64,000 nucleotides of DNA from Monodelphis domestica (taxonomy: Eukaryota; Chordata; Mammalia; Didelphimorphia; Didelphidae): contig NC_077228.1 of NCBI RefSeq assembly GCF_027887165.1, positions 215,628,953 through 215,692,952 of the forward strand. Reading direction: 5' to 3'. The position numbers were made by a program, and so were the translations under genes. The notes below the pieces were generated by a model. It worked only from the letters and a program-made list of their open reading frames with translations, made no database searches and was not told the origin of the DNA. Below, one piece after another: positions 21,311 through 32,547 of the stretch (its first letter is position 1; each line of letters opens with the position of its first letter).

Positions 21311-21319
21311 TACCCCTCT

Positions 21320-21530
21320 GGATAGACTACTGGGCTTGTAATCAGAAAGATCAGAATTCAAATGTCACCTCAACTTTACAACTGGGTGACCCTAAGTGAG
21401 TCACATAACTGCTCAGTTTCCTTCCTTGAAAAATGAGAATAATAACAGCCCTAGATCCCAGAGTTGTTATGAGGATAAAATAAGGTGATAATTTCACAAA
21501 CATTAAGGTGCTTTACAAATACTAGTTATA
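21320..21530 (+). repeat. CORE-SINE (MIR/THER1 type)
   Basis: Degraded head, GTGACCCTAAGTGAGTCACA, TTGTTATGAGGATAAAATAA and tail GGTGCTTTACAAATACTAGT. The tail was the landing site of the next LINE-1. Confidence 0.75.
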
Positions 21531-22093
21531 CTGGAAAACGAGGGGATGCCCATCAATTGGGGAATGGCTGAACAAACTGTGGTATATGTTGGTGATGGAA
21601 TACTATTGTGCTCAAAGGAATAATAAAGTGGAGAAGTTCCATGGAGACTGGAACAACCTCCAGGAAGTGATGCAGAGCGAGAGGAGCAGAACCAGGAGAA
21701 CATTGTACACAGAGACTAATACACTGTGGTATAATCGAACGTAATGGACTTCTCCATTAGTGGCGGTGTAATGTCCCTGAACAACTTGCAGGGATCCAGG
21801 AGAAAAAAACACCATTCATAAGCAAAGGATAAACTATGGGAGTGGAAACACCGAGAAAAAGCAATTGCCTGAATACAGAGGTTGAGGGGACATGACAGAG
21901 GATAGACTCTAAATGAACACTCTAATGCAAATACTATCAACAAAGCAATGGGTTCAAATCAAGAAAACATCTAATGCCCAGTGGACTTATGCGTCGGCTA
22001 TGGGGGGTGGGGGGAGGGAAAGAAAATGATCTATGTCTTTAACGAATAATGCTTGGAAATGATCAAATAAGATATATTAAAATATGAAAAAAA
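21531..22093 (+). repeat. Young 5'-truncated LINE-1 with perfect 16-bp TSD
   Basis: It starts inside the ORF2 C-terminus (GGAATGGCTGAACAAACTGT) and runs through a 3'UTR to an AATATGAAAAAAAA tail. The TSD ACAAATACTAGTTATA is perfect at 21515-21530 and 22094-22109. The same subfamily (GGGAGTGGAAACACCGAG) is seen inverted at 54922-55413. Confidence 0.95.
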
Positions 22094-22134
22094 ACAAATA
22101 CTAGTTATAATGATCATGCTGATATGATAATGTC

Positions 22135-24611
22135 TTTTTTTTTTAGAAAATTGTATTTAGTCAATTTAGAACATTATTCCTTGGTTACAAGAATCATGTT
22201 CTTTCCCTCCCTCCCCTCCCCCATCTTTTCCTGTAGCCAACATGCAATTCCACTGGGTATTTTGCATGTGTCCTTGATCAGAACCTATTTCCATATTGTT
22301 GGTATTTGCACTAGGATGATCATTCAGAGTCTACATCCCCAATCATATCCCCTTCAACCCATGTAATCAAGTAGTTGTTTTTCTTCGGTGTTTCTACTCC
22401 CACAGTTTTTTCTCTGAATGTGGATAGTGTTCTTTCTTATAGATCCCTCCAAGTTGTTCAGGATCACTGCATTGCCAGTAATGGAGGAGTCTATTACATT
22501 CTATTGTACCACAGTGTATCAATCTCTGTGTACAATGTTTTCCTGGTTCTGCTCCTCTCACTCTGCATCACTTCCTGGAGGTCATTCCAGTCTCCTTGGA
22601 ATTCTTCCACTTTACTATTCCTTTGAGCACAATACTATTCCATCACCAACATATACCACAATTTGTTCAGCCATTCCCCAAATGAAGGGCATCCCCTCAT
22701 TTTCCAATTTTTGGCCACCACAGAGTGCAGCTATGAATATTCTTGTACACATCTTTTTCCTTATTATCTCTTTGGGGTACAAACCCAGAAATGCTATGAC
22801 TGGATCAAAGGGCAGACGGTCTTTTAGCACCCCTTGGGAATAGTTCCAAATTGCCATCCAGAATGGTTGGATCAATTCACAACTCCACCAGCAATGCATT
22901 AATGCCCCAGCTTTGTCACATCCTCTCCAGCATTCATTACTTTCCTTTGCTGTCATGTTAGCCAATCTGCTAGGTGTGAGGTGATACCCGTGGAAAGGAA
23001 AACGAAAGCAAGTTTTGGACTTTCTGCCAATCAGATGGAACAAATAGCAGTTGGAATGTTAGAAAGAAGATATTGACAAGGATGACAGTTGGTGGGGGGA
23101 GGGGCAACTGAGAGTGGCAGTTGGTCTCTTGATGCTCTAGCTTCCTGGCCCTGGAACTAGAAGGAGTGCTCTCTCCCTGTCTCTATTCCTGAATTTCCCA
23201 ACTGTGTGCTCTACCTGGATTCCTGTGATCATGTTCATAGGACATAAGCACTTAAGGGAAGCAGTTTGGATCGTAAGGCTGGCCTTTAGGGGCTTCAGCC
23301 CAAAGAGATAGGCCCAACCAGCTCTGAAGGTCAGAACTTGTCTTCTTCTTGCTGTCTACTACTAAGACTTTGAACTTAAGAAAGCTAGCACAGATTAGCA
23401 TAGACAGGAATAAAGAAACCCTTCACCAGCCTGTGAGGCCTGGCCTCAGATCAAAAGCTGAGAGAGACTCAAACCTCATCTAGGGAAATCTCTCTTCTCT
23501 CTTTCCTGATACCTCCCCAATCCAAACTGGTTATTAAAATTTATACTTATTTAAATAACTGCAGTCAGATAAGAGGACTTTTCAGATAAGAGGATCATTT
23601 CAGGGGACATAGATGGAGCTGAACCTCAGGACAGTGATTCAACTATAAACGGTCCTTATTGGACACCTGCTGGGCAACTAAGTCTGGGGGAGGCTTGTCC
23701 CTCAGGAGGGTCCGTGCTTACCTGCTCTGGGGTATCTTTCACATCAATCCAATAGAGAAGACGTCCCCTCAGGCTATCATAAGTGACCCATTTCTTGGGA
23801 ACCCCATTTTTCAAAAATAGCCTCTCAGCATGGGGCATCTCTCTCCTTTTACCTCAGTGGCAGCCATATTCCCTCTCTCCCTTCAACTCCTCCATTCCCT
23901 GTTTCAAAACCTTCAGTATCCCCTGTTCTTCAATCCCCACTTATTTTCCCTACAAATATTACATACCTCAGAGTTGTTTTGATTTGCATCTCTCTGATTA
24001 TAAGAGATTTAGAACACTTTTTTATGTGCTTATTAATAGTTTTGACTTTTTTAATTGAAAATTGCCTATTCATGTCCCTTGCCCATTTATCAATTGGAAA
24101 ATGGCTTAATTTTTTGAACAATTGATTTAGCTCTTTATAAATTTGAGTAATTTGACCTTTGTCAGAGGTTTTTGATATGAAGATTTTTCCTAATTTGTTG
24201 CCTCCCTTCTAATTTTGGTTGCATTGGTTTTGTTTGTACAAAACTTTTTTAATTTAATGTAATCAAAATTATTTAATTTACATTTTGTGATTTTTTTCTA
24301 AGTCTTGCTTGATCTTAAAAATCTTTCCTTTCTCAAAGATCTGACATGTATACTATTCTGTGTTCACCTAATGTACTTATAATTTCCTTCTTTATATTCA
24401 AGTCATTCACCTATTCTGAGTTTATCTTGGTGTAGGGTATGAGATGTTGACCAAAACCTAATCTCTCCCATACTGTTTTCCAATTTTCCCAGCAGTTTTT
24501 ATCAAATAGTGAATTTTTGTCCCAAAAGCTGGGATATTTGGGCTTTTCATAAACTGTCTTGCTGAGGTTACTTACCCCAAGTCTATTCCACTGATCCTCC
24601 TTTCTGTCTCT
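22135..24611 (-). repeat. Antisense LINE-1 (ORF2 C-terminal half and 3'UTR), split by an LTR
   Basis: L1 pieces at 22135-22988 and 23964-24611. The minus strand reads GRKSKTCF..YHLTPSRLANMTAKESNECW in the first piece (end of the split) and WARDMNRQFSIKKVKTINK with IREMQIKTTLRY in the second, matching L1 ORF2 (human form WANDMNRQFS..IREMQIKTTMRYHLTP). The TSD TGATAATGTC at 22125-22134 and 24612-24621 bounds the whole. 5'-truncated. Confidence 0.9.
22989..23963. mobile_element. Solo LTR-like element inside LINE-1 (family B)
   Basis: A fossil insertion of about 975 bp that cleanly interrupts the L1 word GAGGTGATACC|TCAGAG. The repeated TACC (22985-22988 and 23964-23967) gives a 4-bp TSD. The ends are CGTGGAAAGG and ATATTACA, i.e. 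near-TG..CA. The strand is uncertain: an AATAAA word lies on the plus strand near 23410. No internal viral region is visible. I infer a class I-type ERV solo LTR. Confidence 0.65.
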
Positions 24612-24621
24612 TGATAATGTC

Positions 24622-24724
24622 CCTTTGAGAGCAAGCCAAATCAGTTTTCTTCATCTGAAATGATTAGTTATATATCTCCTACATCCTTCATAGGGTTGTA
24701 ACAAAAGGATATTTTGTTACTGGG
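24622..24724. other. Short unassigned gap
   Basis: Flanking DNA of the LINE-1 insertion; nothing recognised. Confidence 0.3.
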
Positions 24725-24910
24725 TTGTCTTTCAATCATGTCCTATGTGTGTGTGTGTGTGAGGGGAGTGATGACTCCATTTGGGGTTTTCTTGGCAAAG
24801 GTTCTGGAGTGGTTTGCCACTTCCTTCTCCAGCTCATATTAAAAATGAGGAAAGTGAGGCAAACAGGCTTAAGTAACTTGTCCAGGGTTACACAACTATT
24901 AAATATCAAT
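24725..24910 (-). repeat. Mar1-type CORE-SINE, antisense, with (GT)n inside
   Basis: GTTTTCTTGGCAAAGGTTCT, GAGTGGTTTGCCACTTCCTT, GAGGAAAGTGAGGCAAACAG. A (GT)n run replaces part of the tail near 24745-24762. Confidence 0.8.
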
Positions 24911-25089
24911 ATAGATCATGTTAATTTGTGAGTTTCTAACTCAATATATAGTGCCACAGGGATTGGTTTCTATTTAAGTATGACATTAGTACAAATCCAT
25001 CATTCCTCATAAGGAATTTAGCCCTAGGGAAGTAAACCTGTGATCGAATGGGTTTCTCTACCACTAAATCCAGCTGTTCTTCCACTGTA

Positions 25090-25280
25090 GCATGGCAGGC
25101 TTGAATTCTAGTCTCACCTTCAATATTTGCTATCTGTGTGATCTCATGCAAATCAATTTACCTCTCTAAGCTGCTTTTCTTAATCTGGAAAATGGGGATG
25201 TATCCTACCTCACAATATAATTGTGAAAAAAGTGTTTCATGAGCCTTAAAAAGCTATGTAAATGTGCTATTATTATGACC
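25090..25280 (+). repeat. MIR-type CORE-SINE
   Basis: GCTTGAATTCTAGTCTCACC, ATCTGTGTGATCTCATGC, AATCTGGAAAATGGGGATG, and a tail AAGCTATGTAAATGTGCTAT. Confidence 0.65.
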
Positions 25281-25680
25281 ATTCCTTTCAGACTCAGAGT
25301 AAGCACACTGAGAAATCGGTATTCCTCTCCGGTCCGGCAAGCTCTGTAGGAACCTTAGTCCATTATCCTTGATACTGTACAAAGTGACAATTGACAGAAA
25401 TTGTATTGACAGACCATTATTGAACTAATTGCCCAACAGGAATCATCCTGAATCCATTAACCAGAGGGGAACTTTGCTATAATTTTGAGACTTTCCTAAC
25501 ACAGCATAAAATTCCTTATTAACACTTAAAAGTTACTCTCTAAAATGTCCTAGGCTTGGAAAAGTTGAGTATATGTAGGACCCAAGAAATCATCCCTCCT
25601 CATATTGCTTTAGCCCAATTGGAATTGCATTTCCCTTACAGGATTTGAATTTCATTCCATGTAGGAAAATTTTTTTAATT
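25281..25680. other. Repeat-free block, possible conserved non-coding element
   Basis: No repeat signature over about 400 bp. Contains closely spaced words GTGACAATTGACAG, TTGTATTGACAGACCATTA and CCATTAACCAGAG, i.e. TGACAG (MEIS/TGIF-like) and TAAC motifs. Composition-based inference only. Confidence 0.3.
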
Positions 25681-26149
25681 AAAATGTTCTTTTTTTTATT
25701 GTGAACTTAACAAACATGACAAATTTAAATATTTGCATATGCAAAGAGCAGAAAAGATTATAAATCACACTGTGATCTACATATAGTTTCTATGTGTGTA
25801 TTAAATTTAATATGAGTAACAAATCTGTTCTGCTTAGCTGTATCCCCTTCTAAACTTCCATCTGTTCTCTTGATTGTATTCTAAGAAATACTTCATTGAT
25901 GCCTTTTTTCTTCTTTTTTTTCTACCCACCAGCTCTATCTACCCCAACCACCAAAGATTGATTTGCAACAAATGTTCACATTGTATATATCTGGAAAGGA
26001 TATTTGCACCTCTAGTCAATCACCTCTGGGCCAAGGGGTGAGAAACATGAATCATCAAGAATCTTCTGGAGACAATGATTGCTCGTTGCATTGATCAGAG
26101 TCAATACAATCATAGATTTAGATCTAGAAGGGACCCTAGTAGAAGTCAT
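25681..26149. other. Unassigned AT-rich sequence
   Basis: No family assigned. 26095-26150 resembles the antisense MIR/CR1-type phrase AGATTTAGATCTAGAAGGGA. Confidence 0.3.
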
Positions 26150-26572
26150 CTGTTTTGCAGAGTGAAGTGAGCGGAACCAGATGAACCAGCAATAAAATAC
26201 AGTGATCATCTGTGAATGACTTAACTCTTATCAACAACTCCAAGGAACTCATGATGAGAAAGACCATCATCCACTGCCATAGAAGGAACTGACAAAGTCT
26301 GAAAGCAGATTGAAGCACACCATTCTTTACTTTATTTCCTCTGTGAAATTTTCTCTAGTATAAGCAATATGTATCTTCTTTCACAATATGATGAGTATGG
26401 AAATGTGTATTGTATAATATAACACATGTACAATCTGTATCATATTATCTGCCATCTTAGGGAAGGGGGAAGGGTGGGAGGAAGGGAAAAAATGGCCCAC
26501 AAAATGTCAGAACATAACAATTGAAAATTGTACTGACTTGTAATCTGGAAAAAAAATAAAAACAAAAAAGTA
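26150..26572 (+). repeat. LINE-1 3' end, older subfamily
   Basis: GTGAAGTGAGCGGAACCAGA (end of ORF2), then ATCATCCACTGCCATAGAAG, GTACAATCTGTATCATATTA, TCTGCCATCTTAGGGAAGGG and AAAATGTCAGAACATAACAA plus an A-rich tail. The same 3' terminus is seen at 47431-47590. Confidence 0.8.
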
Positions 26573-26824
26573 TCTGGTACAAACCTCTCGTTTATAAATG
26601 CTAAAACAGAAGACCAGCCAGATAAAGTAACTGGCCAGTGAAGTCTTCCAAAGCTGTTTTCCTTACACTATTGAAGCCCCTGAATAAATTGTCCTCCTAG
26701 TTCTCCTTACTTCATTGGATTTCACATGATTGTCTACTAGTCTCAAGTGTCTCTGAGTACTTCCCTTTGCCATGTCTTATGCACAATAATATCTCATTTT
26801 ATTTATATATAATAATTTGCACCA
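26573..26824. other. No clear element
   Basis: Short flanking DNA; possible SINE scraps. Confidence 0.25.
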
Positions 26825-27065
26825 GGGCAGCTAGGTAGTATAGTGAACAGTGCACCAGGCTTGGAGTCAGGAAAACCTGAGATTAAATCCAGCCTCAGAC
26901 ACTTAGCTGTAGGACCCAGGGAGACTCACTTAACCTTGTTTACCTCAGTTCCCTCATCTGTAAATAAGAGGAGAAGGAAGTGGCAAACCACTCCAGTATC
27001 TTTATCAAGAAAAAACCAAATGAGATCACAAAGAATCAGACACGAATGAAATAAGTGAACAACAA
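26825..27065 (+). repeat. Mar1-type CORE-SINE
   Basis: GGGCAGCTAGGTAGTATAGT, TTGGAGTCAGGAAAACCTGA, GGCAAACCACTCCAGTATCT, AAGAATCAGACACGAATGAA. Confidence 0.85.
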
Positions 27066-27500
27066 TAACCCTACCTTATGAATATCCTTTATACTCAAGA
27101 CCTCCCCTTCTTCAAGGAGTCATCACTGTTTTCTCCTTAGTTACCTGAACAACCATTTGTAAGGTACTTTCCCAACTGATGAATACCTCTTTGTTTCTAG
27201 TACTTTGCTGTAACAAAGAAGAGGTGCCCTGTCTGTTTTTCTGCCTTTGTCTCTCTGTCCCTGTTTTTAACCCTGTCTCTTTATATATGCCTATTATATA
27301 AAATTATATACATATTTGTAGATATGAGCCCTTTCCTTTTATCTCTGACCTCCTTCATATATGTATATGTATATAAATAAATGTGTGTATCTGTATAGAT
27401 GTTTATGTGTATAGGTGTGTACACATCTGAATGTGTGTATATATATTATACACATAAATATATATATATATATCTAGTAGTAGGTCAGAGATATAGTTTA
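27066..27500. other. Unassigned stretch with TA/TG-rich tracts
   Basis: L2-like wording may be present at 27120-27300. 27290-27475 is rich in short TA and TG runs. Confidence 0.3.
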
Positions 27501-29929
27501 GTAACTATGGCTCTTTCAAGAATGGTTGAGCCAATTCACAACTCTAATAACAGTAAAATTAACAAGACTAACCTGTCATGATTCCTCCAACAATTACCAT
27601 TTTCCATTTTTGTCATCTGTGAAAACTAATGGGTATGAAACAGAATGTAAGTTGTTTTCATTTGCATTTCTTTTATTATTAGTGATTTGGAGTACTATTT
27701 CATATAGTTTGTTGATAGCTTGCTTTTTTTTCTTTTGAAAACTACCTGTTTGTATCCTTTGACAATTTGTTTATTGGAGAATGGTCCTTGATTATATATA
27801 CTTCTATCAATTTCCAATAGCTCTTGGATAGTAGACTAATTCAGATAAAATTCCTACAAAGACTTTACCCAAGCAAATATTTCTCTTCTAATTCTAAATA
27901 TATTGATTTTCTTTGCACAAAAGCTTTTCAAGTTTATATAATCAAAATTGTCTGTTTTATCTTTTATGGTCATCTCTTATGCTATGTTTGACTGAGAATT
28001 TTCTCTCTATCCATCTGTGTCCATCAGAAAAGCTTCTCATTCATTTCTGATCTAATTTATAAATCTTGCATCCATTTTGGAGTTTATTTTTATTTGTGCT
28101 GTAAGTTGTTGGTCTAATCTAGTTTGGGCCAGATTGATTTTTAGTTTTTCCATCAGTTTTTTGTTAAATATGGAATTGTTCTCCCAGTACGTGGTGATTC
28201 TTGAGTTTCACAAGTACTATACAACTATGCTCAATTGCTTCTGACTCTTATTTGCCTAATCCCTTCCATAGACAAACTTTCCTACTTTTTACAATTACCT
28301 GATGATTACTGATTTCTAGAATTGTTTCAAATCTGGTACCACGAAACCCCCTTCATTCTTCCATTTTTATTAATCCCTTGAAATACTTGACCTTTTGTTT
28401 CTCTTTGTGAATTTCATTATTTTGCCTTATTCAATATAGGAATACTTTGGAAGTTCAACTGACACTAAATCTATAAATTAATTTACATTATATTGTCATT
28501 TTAGTGTAAAATACAAATTGTTGTACAAAATAACCATGATAAAAAATATCTCTCCAATTATTTAAATGTTCCTTTATTTCGGTAAAGACATTTCAAAGTT
28601 ATGTTTTCATATTTCCTCTGTCTATCTATTTTGGTAGGTGGCCCCCTAGATGTTTTATACATTACATAATTATTTTGAATAGAATTTGTTTTTTATATCT
28701 CTTCCTTCTGAATTTTATTGGTAATATTTTTAAAAGATCATAATTTTTGTTGATTTTTTATATCCCACTACTTTAATAGCATTTTTGTTTAATTCATTAT
28801 TCAGTTAAATTTCTAGAGTTCTCTGAGGAATCTATTGTAATATCTGCAAAGTATAATTATTTTGCTTTTTTCTATATGCTTATTTGCTCAAATTCTTTTT
28901 CTCATCTTCTTGCCATAGGTAATATTTCTAGAACTAGATCATATAATAATATGTCAGGAAACAGTTTTATTTTACTCTTGATCTTCATGGAAGGCTTCTA
29001 GTGTTTCTTCCTTATAGATAATACTAGTATGGAGTTTTTGATGTATGCCCTTTGTGATATTCAAAGAAATGTCTATTTATTCATACCTTCTTTATTGTTC
29101 TTACTGAAATATGTACTGTATTTATCAAAAGTGATATCTATCTAATGATATAATCACCTGATTTTTTAATTAATTTTATTAATGTAATCTCTTATATGTA
29201 TAGTTTTCCTAAAATGGAGTCAACCTTGCATTCCTAATATAAACCTAACCTGTTCATATTGTGTAATCTTTTAATATTTTGCTATAGCCTTTTTGGTAAT
29301 ATTTTATTCAATGTTTTTCTTTAATATTCATTAGAGAAAGTGGTCTCTGGTTTTCTTTCCTTACTTTTCCTATCTTGGTTTGGCTATGAAGACTATATTT
29401 CTCAAACAGGAGTTGGTAGGATTCCTTCTTTTGCTATTTTTTCAAGCAATTTAATGAGCTGTTATTTTTTTTAATAGTGGCTACTTTTACTTTATTTTTT
29501 TATGTTTTAACTCATTTCTGATTTTTGGAATTTCTATTTTGTATTTGGTTGGGGATTTTTATTTGTTTCTTTTCTGTTTTTCCCCCCTTACTTACATACC
29601 CAGTTCACTCAAGTCATTAATTTTTTTTTGCTGATAAGGTATTTAGAGAGACCCTAACTTAGAGATAAATTAGCTTTGACTATATGTGTAAAAATTTGGT
29701 TTATATTGTCAGAACTGCTATTTTTCAAGATGAATTTATCTGTTATTTATAATTCATTCTTTAAGTGATTTATTCTTTCGTATTGTATTATTTAGTCTTC
29801 ATTTGAATTTAAATTCTTTCTTCAAATTCCCTTTATTGATTATATTTTTATTATAGTCAACAAATATTTTGCTTAATATTTTTGCTTTTCTTCATTTGTT
29901 TCTGAGGAGTTTTTTTGTTTTGTTTTGTT

Positions 29930-30125
29930 TTTAAACCCTTCTTTTCTGTGTTAAAACCAGTTCTAAATATTAGTTCCTAGGAAGAAGAGCATAGTGGGCT
30001 AGGCAAAGGGGGTTAAGTGACTTGACCAGAATCATATAGCTAGCAAGTGTTTGCAGCCAGAATTGAACTCAGGACCTACCAAATCGAGGTCTGGCTCTCT
30101 ATCCACTGAGTCACTTAGCTGCCTC
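29930..30125 (-). repeat. WSINE1-like SINE, antisense
   Basis: AAACCCTTCTTTTCTGTGTT, GGTTAAGTGACTTGACCAGA, CCAGAATTGAACTCAGGACC, CTATCCACTGAGTCACTTAG. Confidence 0.8.
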
Positions 30126-30153
30126 TATTTCTGAGGTTTTTAATGCCCTAACA

Positions 30154-30543
30154 TAGTTATGGCAAACCTTTTTAAGACTGTGCTGTGCCCCACCCCATCT
30201 AGAGACTGGGTGTTGTGTCCATCCCACCCATCCTCACCTTTCCCCAGACAGGGGACTAAGCCCTTCCATTGTGCTCCTGGGCAGGGGGATGGGTGAAGTG
30301 AGGACATTTGTGGAGACGGAGGGGAGTGGAGACCCCTCCTAGCTCTGCCTCATTTGGACTGCTGAGCAGAGGGGTGGGTGAAGTGAAAAAGTGGCCTCAG
30401 CATGGTGGAAAAGGGAAAAAGAGGAGCTTCCCTGAGGCCTTCTGCCTTTCTTGTAACAAACTCTGGTGGGTGCTGGATCACATGCCCACAGAGAGGGCTC
30501 TGTGTGCCTTTTTGGCATGCACCCCATAAGTTTGCCATCATAG
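30154..30543. mobile_element. Non-autonomous hAT-type DNA transposon with 8-bp TSD
   Basis: A 390-bp element with terminal inverted repeats TAGTTATGGCAAACCT and TATGATGGCAAACTTATG (right end read in reverse complement). It is flanked by CCCTAACA (30146-30153) and TCCTAACA (30544-30551), an 8-bp TSD with one change, the hAT signature. A shorter relative lies at 48262-48474. No transposase frame; the open frames at 30308-30671 are incidental. Confidence 0.8.
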
Positions 30544-30790
30544 TCCTAACACAGTCAGTTTTTTTTGTGTCCTACAAAGCTGAGATATATCTATGTTCCT
30601 TCTTATTCTCATTCAGTAACTGCCAAAGGTCTATCATATCTAACTTTTCAAATTTCTATTTAGCTCCTTAACTATTTTCTTGTCAATTTTGTTTAAAGAC
30701 TTGTTTAGATCTGCAAGGGTCCCACTGAAATCATTAGAGAGCATATAATTGGCTGTCTAATTCTCTCTATAATACTTAGGGTATCTCTGA

Positions 30791-31620
30791 CAAAGTCAAT
30801 TCCATGGCCTTCACTACCAATTTCCTATTATCATAGCCATGCCCTAGGGGCTGGGACAGAGAGACAAGAAACATTTGAACCTAGAGCCAATTCAGACTCT
30901 GTGCTGAATGCAATTCAATCTGTCTCCTGCCTGGACTTAGGATTATTGCAATTGTAATGCCTGTTTCAAAAGCCTCATGTATAGGAACTATATAAACTGT
31001 CACCATCCCTCTGAGAACATAGACGACAGTAGTTTCAGTTGTACTTGTCATTCTATGAATTGTTTCTCCCTGTGGAGTCATGGAATGAGTGTTTTAAACT
31101 TTGACCTATGGAGGATCTATAAGGAGTGTGTGGAAAAGACTGAGAGAAAGAAGGTGAGGAGAATTTTCTTTTTCTAGCTGTCTTAACTGTTATCTTATGA
31201 AGAAAAATTACAAAGAGAATTTTATGAAGAGTAAGTCTGGGGAGAGACTATTAAGAATGATGGCTGGAGAGAAGATAAAGAGATGGCTTTTCCTGTCATG
31301 ACTGGATGGCTGGAGAGAAGATAGAGGAGAGAAAGAGAATTGAGAAGCTTTCACTCTTAGTGAAACTATTTTAACTTTTATCTTGTGAAGATGAAGAGAA
31401 TTCTTGTGGAAAGATTTTATTTGTTATTCTGAAGGAACTAAATGGTATGGGAATCTGCTCTCAGTAAAATTATATACTATTACAGTGAGATTTTGAGGTA
31501 ACTCTTGGTGATGATCATTTTCACTTCTAAAATAATGTAAAATATTATCTAGGTCTTGATTTTCTTATTAATGAAAATATTAATAAATTGCATATTAAGT
31601 AACTTTAGTATTTAGTTGAT
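30791..31620. other. Unassigned stretch with a 17-bp direct repeat
   Basis: No family recognised. The word TGGCTGGAGAGAAGATA occurs at about 31262-31278 and again about 45 bp later. Neighbouring words are also AGA-rich. Could be part of an unrecognised LTR or simple duplication. Confidence 0.3.
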
Positions 31621-31624
31621 CTAA

Positions 31625-31775
31625 GCATGAGAGAGAAAGAAAGAGGGAGAGAAGGAGAGAGGAAGAGAAGGAGATGGAGAGAGACAGGGGGATGGAGAGA
31701 GAGAGAGAGAGAAGAGGGAGAGAGAGGGGGAGGAGACAGAGGGGGGGGGAAGAGAGAGAGAGAGAGAGAGAGGTA
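31625..31775. repeat. (GA)-rich low-complexity tract
   Basis: Purine tract of about 150 bp made of AGAGAG and GGAGAG words, with one G9-type run near 31741. Confidence 0.95.
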
Positions 31776-32547
31776 TAGGAACAAGTCAAATAGCAGGTTA
31801 TGAAGTTAGTAACCTGTTATTGTGAGTGTAAAATCCCCTACCCCCTTTTATGATTATAATAGTATCAGTCTGAGACTTCTGGGTAAGCATGGCAGCAGTC
31901 TAGATGTGAGATACTTTCTCTCCTCAGACCCACCAATATATACTACCTAAAAAGACCCAAAAAAATTTTTTATGAGAATGAAGGGACTCTACAGTAGGGC
32001 ACAGCATAAGGGGGGGGGGGGGGAGTTCCCACCCAAATGTGAGCTGATCTACCCTCCCCCACCCCACCTATGGAGCCAGAGTCAGAGCCAGCAAGCCAGA
32101 ATCAGTGAGTGAGTGAGGGACACCTCTGGAGTTAGCAAAGGGCAGCTCTAGATCTTGGGCGCTGACTAAGACCACCAAGGACCTACCCCTGAGAGCACTT
32201 ATGCAGTTACACCCAAAAACCTGGCAGGTGGGCAGGGGCACTCAGACCTTGGGCACTCATAGCCAGCGTGTGCCCAAATCAATGAATGAGTGAGGGGCAC
32301 CTCTGGAGTGAGCAAGGGGCAGCTCTAGGCCTTGGGTGCTGACTAAGACAACCAAGGACCTACCCCTGAAAGCAGTTACACCCGAAATTCCATTGAGGGG
32401 TGGGGAGTGCAGACCGTGGATGCCCCCAGGAAGGTAGTGCAGCTGTGGAGATTTGAGAGCTTGCCTCAGGCAAAATCCTTGCTCCTTAACTCCATACACA
32501 GAGAATCTGCCCAGCTCACTCAGATATATGACCAAAAAAGGAAGGTG

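Larger units (their letters stand above)
27505..30790 (-). repeat. Ancient antisense LINE-1 ORF2, heavily decayed
   Basis: The plus strand follows the complement of L1 ORF2 from its C-terminal region (GGTTGAGCCAATTCACAACT; TTTGCATTTCTTTTATTATT) through the RT (GGAGTCAACCTTGCATTCCT; GGTAGGATTCCTTCTTTTGC) to the endonuclease region (TTTAGCTCCTTAACTATTTT). No frame survives. A SINE (29930-30125) and a hAT element (30154-30543) interrupt it. Among the oldest L1 copies in the window by appearance. Confidence 0.65.

Noticed and set aside
22124-23043. Several open frames of 80-142 codons, on both strands
   Set aside because: They are sense and antisense readings of the LINE-1 ORF2 C-terminus and 3'UTR. 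Similar frames at 55084-55711, 58014-58443 and 11198-11545 have the same cause.
30308-30671. Overlapping open frames on both strands
   Set aside because: They lie inside the hAT-type element bounded by TIRs and TSD, with no transposase motif and no consistent frame with the relative at 48.3 kb.
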